Of a stretch of DNA of 64,000 nt, positions 1-8,144 are shown in pieces. How positions within the stretch are numbered: position 1 is the first letter of the stretch; every line of letters begins with the position of its first letter. The notes beneath the pieces are model-generated. The model made no database searches and had not been told where the DNA came from. It saw nothing but the letters and a program-made list of their open reading frames with translations. The stretch lies in the NCBI RefSeq assembly GCF_020193655.1, contig NZ_JADYVE010000015.1, positions 36,943-100,942 of the forward strand, given 5' to 3'. This DNA comes from Ensifer sp. IC3342 (lineage in GTDB: Bacteria > Pseudomonadota > Alphaproteobacteria > Rhizobiales > Rhizobiaceae). The position numbers and the translations under genes were made by a program.

Positions 1-657
1 GGTAGCAGTTAACGGGCTGGCAGGGCGCAACCACGACCTGCCGCATGCTGAAGGGGCTGGCATCATGGTAGGTGTCGATCAGCCGCGCGCAATCGGCGAC
101 GAACTCGTCCGTCGTTTCCAGCATGGCGTCCGGGATGGTGGATCCTTCGGATTTTGGCAGCGTGTTGCCGCCGCGGCCCGCATGGAAGCGCATGCCGAGA
201 AGGTCGGCGGCCTCGAACTGGCGGTCGATCAGCCGTTTGCCGGCGTGCCGCGGGAAGCAATACTGGTGGTCGAAGGCCGTGGTGCAGCCATGCTTGATCA
301 TCTCGGCCATCGCCGTGACCGAGGCGTGGTAGAAACAGTCCTCGTTGAGCGCGAGAAGATCGGATAGATGCGGTCGAGCCATTCGATGACCGACAGCTTC
401 GTCCAGTCGAGATCCGCGCGGTTGCGGACGAAGCATTGGAAGAAGTGGTGGTGGGTATTGACGAGACCGGGATAGACGAACCAGCCGGTGGCGTCTTGCG
501 TGATCGTCCCGGGCGGCAGCGGTCCCCTGTGAAGGTTTTCGCCGATTGCCTCGATCGCGGGGCCATTCGTCAGGAGGTCCACGTTCCGGGAGACGCCCGG
601 ACGGTTGCCCTCGTCCACGATGACGGCCGCGCAGTTCCTGAGAAGATAACCGGCCAT
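1..657 (-). pseudogene. Amidohydrolase (guanine/8-oxoguanine deaminase-like), frameshifted and cut by the left edge
   Basis: Start is the ATG at 657, right after the GST gene stop, with GAGG just upstream. The N-terminal half has the amidohydrolase metal motif in NTHHHFFQ, and after a frameshift near 350 the protein continues as MIKHGCTTAFDHQYCFPRHA and then AGRGGNTLP, APCQPVNCY to the edge. The break is explained by one missing G (TCGCG-CTCAAC where TCGCGG-CTCAAC restores the frame). The family is cyclic deaminases of the 8-oxoguanine deaminase / hydroxyatrazine hydrolase type, which remove an amino group or halide from purine- or triazine-like rings. It is last in a coupled operon with a split Rieske oxygenase and a GST-like protein, which suggests catabolism of an N-heterocycle. 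The substrate is not readable from sequence. Confidence 0.75.
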
Positions 658-658
658 G

Positions 659-1318
659 TCACACCTCGCCCGGTTCGACATGGGGTTCGGGCCTCAGCTC
701 GTGCAGCCGGTGGATTCCGGGCATCTCGATGAAATTATCGAGGCCGCGGATCGCGCGGGACCAGAGCCTTATGGCGGGGTAGGGGTCGAGCGGTATGCCG
801 CCGTCCGGCGCGAGCGCGACGTAGGGGAAACAGGCGATATCGGCAACCGTCGGCTGGTCGGAGGCGAGGAACCGCATGCCGCGCAGGCCCTGCTCCACCA
901 GGCCCGCTTCCAGCTCGCGAAGCGCGGCGATGCCCTGCGCCTGAAGTGCACCGATGTCGCCCGGCCGCAGGAGCATCTCGTGAAGACGCGCGCCGCCGAG
1001 GCTCGCGGTCAGCCGGTGCGCGAACGAAAGCCACTGCTGGATGCGCGCCGCTTCCTCCGGCGCGCCGCTGCCGAGCCATTCCGGCGCGGCCTTGGCGGCA
1101 AGGTAGGCGAGCATGGCGGCGGATTCGGTCAGAATCAGGTCGCCCTCCTCGAGGATCGGAATGGATCCCGCCGGATTGAGTGCCAGCAGCTCGGTGCCGC
1201 GATGCTCGGCGCCGGGATGAAAGTCGACCGGTCTGATTTCCAGCTTCACGCCGGCCAGTGCCGCCATCAGGCGCACCTTGTAGCAGCTCGGTGAAAGGAC
1301 GTAATCGTAGAGCTTCAT
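659..1318 (-). CDS. Glutathione S-transferase-like protein
   Basis: 219 aa, usual GST length. The N-terminal thioredoxin-like domain starts MKLYDYVLSPSCYKVRL, with a Ser/Cys at the usual catalytic place, the cis-Pro loop NPAGSIPIL and the gamma-glutamyl-binding ESAAML; an all-helical C-terminal half follows. Its start overlaps the stop of the oxygenase gene by 4 bases (ATGA type), so the two are translationally coupled. In the known caffeine N7-demethylase complex (NdmC/NdmD/NdmE of Pseudomonas putida CBB5) a GST-like protein holds together a Rieske-less oxygenase and a Rieske-bearing partner; the same gene mix here suggests a structural role. A glutathione-dependent catalytic step remains possible. 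Confidence 0.85.
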   Translation of the reverse strand: MKLYDYVLSPSCYKVRLMAALAGVKLEIRPVDFHPGAEHRGTELLALNPAGSIPILEEGDLILTESAAMLAYLAAKAAPEWLGSGAPEEAARIQQWLSFAHRLTASLGGARLHEMLLRPGDIGALQAQGIAALRELEAGLVEQGLRGMRFLASDQPTVADIACFPYVALAPDGGIPLDPYPAIRLWSRAIRGLDNFIEMPGIHRLHELRPEPHVEPGEV

Positions 1319-2160
1319 TGCGCCACCAACTGTGCGCCGTAGGTATAGTTATGGCGTTTCAGCCAGCGCCTGTAGGCGACCGAGGTAAGGTCCGCCCGAG
1401 TCGGGATTTCCATCCCGGGATCGAGCGGCAGGAGCCGCGGGATCTGGTTCTCGAGAATCGAGCGGTCCTGCAGGAAGATCGTCTGCTGGAAGTGGATGAG
1501 GTCGGTCATCGGTGTGACATCGTCGAAGAGCGCCATCCACGGCCAGACATCGCACAGGTCTTCGGCAAGCGGCTGTACGAAGAGGGTGATGACGTCCCAT
1601 TCGCAGGGCCGAGGCGGACAGGTCTTGTAGAGAACCGAGCAGGTCGGCGCCGGCACGCGGTACATGTACTCCGTCGTGATGCCGCCGCTTGCCGATTTGG
1701 CAGCCTTCGGCTGGTAGAATTTCACCTGCGTCGCCCAAACCTCATCCTCTTGCTGCCGGATCTCGACCTTGTAGTCCTCCACCTCCGTATGCGGCTCTGC
1801 ACCCAGGATGTCGGTGTGCACAAAGGGGAAATGCGCGATGTCGAGAAAGTTCTCGACGGCGCGCAGCGGCGAGCAGCGCACGCGAATCACGCCGACGTCG
1901 ACGAGTCGGCGGCCCGGCTGGTCAGCCTCGGGAATCGCGAAAAGATCCTTCTGGGGTTTGCCGAGAGAGGACCAGACATGACCGTAGCGGACGCAGACGG
2001 GGAGAGTACGCCCATCGCCGCACGTCACCTTGGCGCGGTCCTCTGCGTCGAGCGCCACTTCGATGGGCTCTCCCATCAGGGCGGTTTTGCGTCCATTGAC
2101 GTCGAGCTGGCTGAAAAGGCCGACCGGATACCACTCGTCGACCATCGCGTCTTGCATCAT
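1315..2160 (-). CDS. Rieske-type oxygenase catalytic subunit lacking the Rieske cluster
   Basis: 281 aa. Residues about 8-67 keep the outline of a Rieske-type N-terminal domain (DEWYPVG, then VRYGHVWSSLG) but have none of the Cys/His cluster ligands. The C-terminal catalytic domain is complete: bridging Asp107 and iron ligands His110 and His115 in ENFLDIAHFPFVH, and Asp232 in IFLQDRSILENQ. This is the PaO/Vanillate-demethylase-like type of non-heme iron mono-oxygenase or demethylase. It starts in an ATGA overlap with the separate Rieske protein gene and ends in a 4-base overlap with the GST-like gene. Inference: it takes electrons from the Rieske protein encoded just upstream. No reductase gene is in the window; one may lie beyond the left edge. 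Confidence 0.85.
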   Translation of the reverse strand: MMQDAMVDEWYPVGLFSQLDVNGRKTALMGEPIEVALDAEDRAKVTCGDGRTLPVCVRYGHVWSSLGKPQKDLFAIPEADQPGRRLVDVGVIRVRCSPLRAVENFLDIAHFPFVHTDILGAEPHTEVEDYKVEIRQQEDEVWATQVKFYQPKAAKSASGGITTEYMYRVPAPTCSVLYKTCPPRPCEWDVITLFVQPLAEDLCDVWPWMALFDDVTPMTDLIHFQQTIFLQDRSILENQIPRLLPLDPGMEIPTRADLTSVAYRRWLKRHNYTYGAQLVAQ

Positions 2161-2810
2161 GGCGCGATCCCTTTCGTCTGAAGATCCTCGGCCGTCCGCC
2201 GCAACCTCTCGACCGCACGTGACGCGGCGATGCGCTGGGAGAGACTGCTGTTGTCGTCCAGCAGAACATGGATCAGCGTCTGCTCGTCACCCTGCGGGGC
2301 AAGCAGCAGCCGGATCTGCTGCGCATCCTGCGCTTGCCAGACCAGGCCGCCGGCACCTGCCTTTGCGCCGGCCGCAGTCTCGATCGCCGCAACGGCGGCA
2401 TGCGCCGTCAGGGAACGCAGCGGAGCGACGCCTTCAAGCCCCGGGGGCTGAGCGGTGGGTACTCCCACGGCAACCCAGATGACCCCGCCGCACTCTTCAA
2501 CCTCATGCGTTTCGACACGGATTGTTTCCGGCGGCGCGAGACCCGGATGGGCCGGGATGCGTAGGCAGTTTCCGGTCCGGGCGTAACTCCAGCCGTGATA
2601 GATGCAGGAGAGGGCCTCGCCACGCACGAAGCCATGCGAGAGGCGCATGCCGCGATGCGGACAGCGGTCCGCCGAGGCCGCCGCGCGGCCCGACTGGCTG
2701 CGCCAGAGGGCTATCCGCCCGGCGGGTGTCCGTGCCGGCATGACGGTTCCCGCTGGCAAATCCGCGGAAAGGGCGACTGGCGTCCAAGAGCCGGTCTTGT
2801 CGGACAGCAT
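2157..2810 (-). CDS. Stand-alone Rieske [2Fe-2S] protein, electron-transfer partner of the split oxygenase
   Basis: 217 aa. A Rieske domain fills residues about 9-115, with cluster ligands Cys50, His52 (RCPHRGMRLSHG) and Cys69, His72 (SCIYHGWSY). The C-terminal ~90 residues are a short helix-grip-like tail without the two-His/one-Asp iron site, so the protein cannot be a full oxygenase. It is the first gene of the coupled block and overlaps the catalytic gene by 4 bases. Together the two look like one oxygenase alpha subunit split into two polypeptides. Expected location is the cytoplasm. Confidence 0.85.
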   Translation of the reverse strand: MLSDKTGSWTPVALSADLPAGTVMPARTPAGRIALWRSQSGRAAASADRCPHRGMRLSHGFVRGEALSCIYHGWSYARTGNCLRIPAHPGLAPPETIRVETHEVEECGGVIWVAVGVPTAQPPGLEGVAPLRSLTAHAAVAAIETAAGAKAGAGGLVWQAQDAQQIRLLLAPQGDEQTLIHVLLDDNSSLSQRIAASRAVERLRRTAEDLQTKGIAP

Positions 2811-2958
2811 AAATAGACTTTCTAAATGATACCAAAACTTTAGCTTGGCAAAGAGCCCGAAGTCGACGCGAGCCCTTGCGGCTCAGTGTTGCCACGCTTG
2901 CATAATTTTTCTGCATTGGCAACTTTGATTAAATAAACGGCAGAATAACTGTGGACGG

Positions 2959-3249
2959 TCAAGAGGGCCGGTCGCGGACCTGGTCGCCTCCGCCGTCGAC
3001 CGGTGAGCGGTGTATCGTCTCGACCCAGACGTCGAAGGGCCCGAGCGAGCATCCCAGCTCCATCATGTCGATCAGATCCACCGGTCCGGCGACCTCGAGT
3101 TCGATCCGGTGGGAACTGGTATGAGATATGGTCTGGGAGAGACCAAGCTTGGCGGCATGGCGCCGGATCCAGGGAACGAAGGAGAGGGCCTCAAGATCGC
3201 CAAGGATGGTCAACCGCTCCCGGGAGTAGCTCTGATGTCGCTCCGTCAT
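2959..3249 (-). CDS. Degenerate acylphosphatase-like small protein
   Basis: 96 aa. The pattern follows the acylphosphatase fold: a first strand RLTILGDLEALSFVPWIRRH where active enzymes have GxVQGVGFR, then AAKLGLSQTISHTSSHRIEL, and LGCSLGPFDVWVETI near the end. The catalytic Arg of GVGFR is replaced (ALSFV) and the catalytic Asn of VRN is replaced by His (TISHT), so acylphosphatase activity is unlikely. It lies on the same strand, about 150 bases upstream of the Rieske gene, and could be part of that operon or a small binding or assembly factor. Function unknown. Confidence 0.6.
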   Translation of the reverse strand: MTERHQSYSRERLTILGDLEALSFVPWIRRHAAKLGLSQTISHTSSHRIELEVAGPVDLIDMMELGCSLGPFDVWVETIHRSPVDGGGDQVRDRPS

Positions 3250-3505
3250 AAGGCCTCGCGCTTGGTATATTGGCTTACAGCATAGCGCCTGAATGAGCTT
3301 GCGAAAGGGTGATCGACGAATGGATAAGCTTTACGGCGATGCAGAGAGTGCCCCGTCCATACGCATTTTCCTAGCGTCGTTCGCCTAAGCGGGCGCCATC
3401 CGGTATATGCGACGCTGCAGTGAGAGGCGGCGACTGTCGCTAGGATGTTCGCCGTGGCCCCCCACCAGAACACATTGTTCATGTCCCCCCCAAAAAAAGC
3501 CGGGC

Positions 3506-5158
3506 CTATGGATTTTCCGTGCGGTACTGATCGACAAGGTTCCGACAGGCGCGGATCGTCAGAGCCATGACGGTGAGCGTCGTGCCGGCGATGCCGCTGC
3601 CGGGGAAGGCGCTGGCATCGGTGACAATGAGATTGGGTGCGTCCCAAAGCTGGTTGTAGGGATTGAGCACCGATTCTTTCGGTGTTTCCCCCATCCGCGC
3701 CCCGCCCGTTTCATGGATCGCCGCGCCCATGCACATGGTCTTGCGGAACCATTTGCGGAACACGAAGCGGCTGAAAGCGTCGGCGTCGGGGAAGGCGCCC
3801 CTGCCCATTTCCTTAAGACCGGTGGGCGAGCCGATGAATTCGAGATCGCCACCGGCGTCCTGCACCATCCTGATCAGCGTTTCCTCTTGGCGGCGCAGCA
3901 GCGCATGCTCTTCCTCATGCATCACACAGCGGATATGCGGCACCGGGATATTCCAGGCGTCCCTGCGCCGGCTATCGAGCGTGACGCGGTTGTTGGCATA
4001 GGGCAGCATGCGGCCGAAGCCGAAGAAGGCAAGCCGTGCATCGGCATCGTCTGGCACGGGGGCGCGGCCAATGCTGCCTTGATAATCGAAATCGCCACGG
4101 CCGGCGTCGCCCTCACCGAAGCGCGGAATGAAGATCCCGCCCGAAGGATTGTAGAACGGATCGACTGGCGCAGATGGGTCATGCGCCCAACCCTTGGCCC
4201 CTGAGAACGAACCGAAGGCGAGGCATGGAAGCTGGTCCATGAAATAGCGCCCAAGCGCTCCCGAGCTGTTACCGAGCCCGTCCGGATGTTTCCCTGAGGC
4301 AGAATTCAGAAGGAGCCGGACGCTCTCGATCGGAGAGGCGCAGAGAACCACGTTTGCAGCACGGACCGTCTCCAGTTTGCCGGTGTGGCGGTCGATGAAT
4401 TCCGCACCCGTAGCGCGGCCCGTCTTGTCATCGGTGTTGATGCGGCGAACGACAGCGTCATAGCGGATTGTCAGACGTCCGCTCGTCGCGGCATCGCGCA
4501 AGGGGCGCGGTACGCGCTCGGCGTCCGGGGCGATATAGCGCCATGAGATCACGTGCCTCTCCGGCCAGCGGCTTTCGACGGCCTGCTTGAAGGCCTGCTC
4601 CGCCGGCGTGAAGCTTGCGGGCTTGGCATAGACGCCGTCCGGCAGCGTCGGCACGTTGTCCTTGTTCCCGTAAAGCCCGAGATAGGCCTCCACCTCGTCG
4701 TAGAAAGGCGCCAGTTCGTCATAGGAGATCGGCCAGTCTACGCCTTTTCCGGTGCGCGACCGGATCTTGAAATCCTCGTCTGTCCAACGCAACAGAACCC
4801 GGCCGAAACTGTGCAGGCGGCCGCCGCCCTGCCGGCCGCGGATCCAGAGGAAGGGCGCGTCCTTCGGCGTGGTGTAAGGAGTCTTGCGGTCATTGACGAA
4901 GAAATGGCTGAAACGTTCCGTGAAGAAGGCGGCGCGTGCCTGGATCGGCTGGCCGTTGATCGTGGCTCGCGCGCGTTCCCAGATATTGATGCTGCTCGCG
5001 GGTTCCTTCTTGCGCGAGGGGTCGAAGTCCTTCGGGCCGATGGCGGGGCCAGCCTCCAGAAGCAAGACTGACAAGCCCTTCGCGGTCAGCTCCCTGACCG
5101 CGAAGGAGCCCGCCGCGCCGGAACCGATCACCAGCGCATCAAAAATTTCCTGAGACAT
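3506..5158 (-). CDS. GMC-family FAD-dependent oxidoreductase
   Basis: 550 aa, full length for the family. FAD-binding Rossmann motif GSGAAGSFAVRELTAKG is followed by LLLEAG at residues about 12-38. The C-terminal GMC signature is AIHETGGARMG, then VTDASAFPGSGIAGTTLTVM, which carries the conserved catalytic His of the first motif but lacks the usual Asn of the second (normally SGANPT). GMC enzymes oxidise alcohols or sugars; the closest type by layout is the sugar/gluconate dehydrogenase large subunit. No small subunit or cytochrome gene is next to it. It is the last gene of the minus-strand ABC/epimerase locus facing a LacI regulator and probably oxidises the imported sugar or polyol. Confidence 0.85.
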   Translation of the reverse strand: MSQEIFDALVIGSGAAGSFAVRELTAKGLSVLLLEAGPAIGPKDFDPSRKKEPASSINIWERARATINGQPIQARAAFFTERFSHFFVNDRKTPYTTPKDAPFLWIRGRQGGGRLHSFGRVLLRWTDEDFKIRSRTGKGVDWPISYDELAPFYDEVEAYLGLYGNKDNVPTLPDGVYAKPASFTPAEQAFKQAVESRWPERHVISWRYIAPDAERVPRPLRDAATSGRLTIRYDAVVRRINTDDKTGRATGAEFIDRHTGKLETVRAANVVLCASPIESVRLLLNSASGKHPDGLGNSSGALGRYFMDQLPCLAFGSFSGAKGWAHDPSAPVDPFYNPSGGIFIPRFGEGDAGRGDFDYQGSIGRAPVPDDADARLAFFGFGRMLPYANNRVTLDSRRRDAWNIPVPHIRCVMHEEEHALLRRQEETLIRMVQDAGGDLEFIGSPTGLKEMGRGAFPDADAFSRFVFRKWFRKTMCMGAAIHETGGARMGETPKESVLNPYNQLWDAPNLIVTDASAFPGSGIAGTTLTVMALTIRACRNLVDQYRTENP

Positions 5159-5184
5159 GTATTTTCAAACCCTACTTGTGAGCG

Positions 5185-6266
5185 TCACAGCCGGGAACCG
5201 TCGGCGCCGAAAAGCGATGCCTTCGCGATGTCGAGCCGCGGTGCCATGTCGTCTCCCGGCTGCAGGGTCACGTCGCCCATGATTCGCAGAGACAGGCTAT
5301 GGCCGGCCCAGTCGAACCAGACAACGGCGTCTGCGCCCATCGGCTCCACGACTGAGACGCGGCCCGCAATGACGGGCAGGCCGCTTGCCACGCCGTCGAG
5401 CACCAGATGCTCGGGCCGGAAACCGAGCGTTGCCGGTCCTTCCGGCGTGAGTGCCCGGAAGGAGTAACCAGAGAGATCGACGGCAAGTCCGTTGCTGACG
5501 AAGACCGGCGAACCGTTTGCGCGTTCGATCCGGCCCTCGACAAAGTTCATCGCGGGCGCGCCGATGAAGCCGGCGACGAAGAGATTGGCCGGGCGATGAT
5601 AGATCTCGGCGGGGGAGGCGAGCTGCTGGATCACGCCGTCCCGCATGATTGCGATCCGATCGGCCAAGGTGAGTGCTCGACCTGGTCGTGGGTCACGTAG
5701 ATCATGGTGTTGCCCAGGCCCTGGTGCAGCTTCTTGATCTCGACGCGCAATTCGTTGCGCAGCTTGGCGTCGAGGTTCGAGAGGGGCTCGTCAAACAGGA
5801 AAACATCGACTTCGCGCACCAGCGCCCGCCCGATGGCGACACGCTGACGCTGGCCGCCCGAAAGCTCGGCGGGACGCCGGTCGAGCAGCTTGTCGAGGTG
5901 GAGGAGGGCCGCAGTGCGCGCGACACGCGTCTCGATCTCGGCCTTCGGCAGGCGGGCGACGCGCAGGCCGAAGGAGAGATTCTTCCTGACGGACATGCGC
6001 GGATAGAGCGCGTAGGACTGGAAGACCATGCCGATGCCGCGGTCCTTCGGCTCTTCCCAGGTGACGTTCTTGCCGGAGATCCATATTTCGCCGGCGGTGA
6101 TGTCCTGAAGGCCGGCGATCGCGTTCAGCAGCGTGGACTTGCCACAGCCGGAAGGGCCGAGCAGGACCAGGAACTCCTGGGGCGCGATGTCGATCGACAT
6201 CTTCTCGATCACCGTATGGTCGCCATACGCGATCTTCAGGTCCTTGATGGAGACGGCGGATTGCAT
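5185..6266 (-). pseudogene. ABC transporter ATP-binding protein (UgpC/MalK type), frameshifted
   Basis: Starts MQSAVSIKDLKIAYGDH at 6266, two bases after the permease stop. It has Walker A GPSGCGKST, Q-loop MVFQSYALYP, signature LSGGQRQRVAIGRAL, Walker B VFLFDEPLSNLD and switch YVTHDQVE, and a C-terminal MalK-type regulatory OB domain (RPEHLVLDG). The frame breaks directly after THDQVE near 5675: restoring one G (GAGGCACTC for GAGCACTC) gives the usual VEALTLADRIAIMRDG and an intact ~360-aa protein. So this is either a real one-base deletion or a sequencing error; the rest of the gene shows no decay. It would energise the two permeases just upstream. Confidence 0.85.
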
Positions 6267-6268
6267 GA

Positions 6269-7153
6269 TTACCCCTTGACTGCGCCGGCGGTGATGCCGC
6301 GCACGAACCAGCGGCCGGACAGGAAATAGATGGCGAGCGGAACGATGGCGGTCAGGATGGTCGCCGCCATGTTCACGTTGTAGGTGCGTTCGCCCATGGT
6401 GGTATTGACGATGTTGTTGAGCTGAACCGTCATCGGCAGGTTGTCGCGCCCTGCGAAGACGAGACCGAGCAGGAAGTCGTTCCAGATGCCGGTGAACTGG
6501 AGCATCGAGACGACGACGATCATCGGAACCGCCATGGGCAGCATGATCTCGAAGAAGATGCGCCAGAAGCCGGCGCCATCGACGCGCGCGGCCTTGCACA
6601 GCTCCTCCGGCACGCTGACGAAGTAGTTGCGGAAGAGCAGCGTCACCAGCGGCAGACCGAAGATGACATGCACGAGGATGATGCCGGCCAGCGAATTGTA
6701 GAGGCTGATATTCGCCATGGCCCGGACCATCGGATAGAGGAAGATCTGGTAGGGGATCAGGCCGCCGGCCATCAGCAGCCCGAACAGCACGCTCGCCCCG
6801 CGCGGCCGCCAGAGCGACAGCGCATAGCCATTGACGGCGCCGATGAAGACAGAGAGCGCGACCGAGGGAACGGTGATCGCCACTGAATTCCAGAAGCCGA
6901 TGCGGATGCCGCCGCAAACCGTTCCCATGCAGGCGCCGGACCAGGCGGTGACCCAGGCGGAGAGGCCGAGCGTCTCCGGCAGGGCGAAGATGTGCCCCAG
7001 CCGGATCTCGTCCATCGTCTTCAGCGACGTGACGATCATCGTGTAGAGCGGCAGCAGGAAGAAAAGTGCGGCGACAAAAAGGAAGGCGTAGAGGCCGATG
7101 CGTCCGGCCGTAATCTGCGCCGGCTTTGGGCCGTTCGGATGAGGACGGGCCAT
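6269..7153 (-). CDS. CUT1 sugar ABC transporter permease (MalG type)
   Basis: 294 aa inner-membrane protein with about six hydrophobic segments. The EAA coupling loop reads EELCKAARVDGAGFWRIFF, and the end is typical of MalG-type subunits (LSGRWFVRGITAGAVKG). I take the ATG at 7153, which has AAAGGAG seven bases upstream, rather than the GTG three bases earlier; it overlaps the previous permease stop. Pairs with the MalF-type permease upstream and the frameshifted ATPase downstream. Confidence 0.9.
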   Translation of the reverse strand: MARPHPNGPKPAQITAGRIGLYAFLFVAALFFLLPLYTMIVTSLKTMDEIRLGHIFALPETLGLSAWVTAWSGACMGTVCGGIRIGFWNSVAITVPSVALSVFIGAVNGYALSLWRPRGASVLFGLLMAGGLIPYQIFLYPMVRAMANISLYNSLAGIILVHVIFGLPLVTLLFRNYFVSVPEELCKAARVDGAGFWRIFFEIMLPMAVPMIVVVSMLQFTGIWNDFLLGLVFAGRDNLPMTVQLNNIVNTTMGERTYNVNMAATILTAIVPLAIYFLSGRWFVRGITAGAVKG

Positions 7154-8043
7154 CACGCGGCTCCTTTCGCCCTGTTGTTGCGCATGTACATCGCGTAGCG
7201 GAACGGGGCGACGGCAAGGATGACTCCGAGGACGAGCATTGTCGCGCCGGCCGTTGCAAGGCCGAGGTTCTGGCGACCGAACAGATTGTCCATGATGAAT
7301 TTCGCCGGCACCTCCGTTGAATTGCCGGGGCCGCCATTGGTCATTGCGACGACGATGTCATAGGTTTTGATCACGCCCATGGCGAGCAGCATGCCGGCGG
7401 CGGCCAGCGCCGGCCCGAGCTGGGGCAGGATGATCGAGACATAGATCCGCCAGACGGGAATGCCGTCGATACGGGCGGCCTTCCATTGCTCGGCTTCGAT
7501 GCCGCGCATGCCGGCAAGGGCGATGACCATGACGAGCCCCGCGCCCTGCCACACGCCGGCCAGGACCAGCGCGTAGATCGCCATGTTGCGGTTGACGACC
7601 CAGTCGAGGACAAACGTCTCCCAGCCGAGCGAGCGCACGCTCGCCTGGATGCCGAGCGTGGGATTGAGCATCCACTGCCAGATCAGGCCCGTCACGACGA
7701 AGGACATGGCATAGGGATAGAGGAAGATGCTCCTGAAGGCGCTTTCGAAGCGGATTTTGCGGTCGAGAGCGGCAGCCAACAGGAAGCCGAGCACGAGACA
7801 ACTGCTCACGTAGAGCACGCCGAAAATCAGGACATTTTGAAGCGAGGCGAGCCATTTGGCGGAGTGGAACAGCTTCACGTATTGGGCGAAGCCGACATAG
7901 TTCGACGAGGGAAAGAGGGTCGAGTCCGTGAACGACAGGCGGATCGACCAGAACATGGTGCCGATGTAGATCACGACCGCGGCGAACCATGTCGGCAGCA
8001 GCGCGAGGGTCACGGAAAAGTTGCGCTTGCGTTTGGTGTGCAT
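7153..8043 (-). CDS. CUT1 sugar ABC transporter permease (MalF type)
   Basis: 296 aa from the ATG at 8043 (MHTKRKRNFSVTLALLPTWF); a longer frame from a TTG at 8091 adds a poor N-terminus running into the hairpin at 8082-8099. Six predicted membrane segments, first about residues 10-35, and an EAA loop EAEQWKAARIDGIPVWRIYV. It is the first permease after the substrate-binding protein gene and overlaps the next permease gene. Confidence 0.9.
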   Translation of the reverse strand: MHTKRKRNFSVTLALLPTWFAAVVIYIGTMFWSIRLSFTDSTLFPSSNYVGFAQYVKLFHSAKWLASLQNVLIFGVLYVSSCLVLGFLLAAALDRKIRFESAFRSIFLYPYAMSFVVTGLIWQWMLNPTLGIQASVRSLGWETFVLDWVVNRNMAIYALVLAGVWQGAGLVMVIALAGMRGIEAEQWKAARIDGIPVWRIYVSIILPQLGPALAAAGMLLAMGVIKTYDIVVAMTNGGPGNSTEVPAKFIMDNLFGRQNLGLATAGATMLVLGVILAVAPFRYAMYMRNNRAKGAA

Positions 8044-8081
8044 CGGCCAGCTCTCTGGACGGACGGAAGGCAAGGGCTCGT

Positions 8082-8099
8082 GCCGCCGCAAGAGGCGGC
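8082..8099 (-). promoter_or_regulatory. Stem-loop between binding-protein and permease genes
   Basis: In the transcript direction GCCGCC-TCTTGC-GGCGGC forms a perfect 6-bp GC stem with a 6-base loop, in the ~100-base gap between the substrate-binding protein and permease genes. Such hairpins commonly protect the binding-protein mRNA or cause partial termination, giving excess binding protein over permease. There is no T-run, so full termination is unlikely. Confidence 0.45.
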
Positions 8100-8144
8100 G
8101 GCCGGCGACTGCAGCGCCGAGGTCAGGCCGGCGCGGCCCCTATC

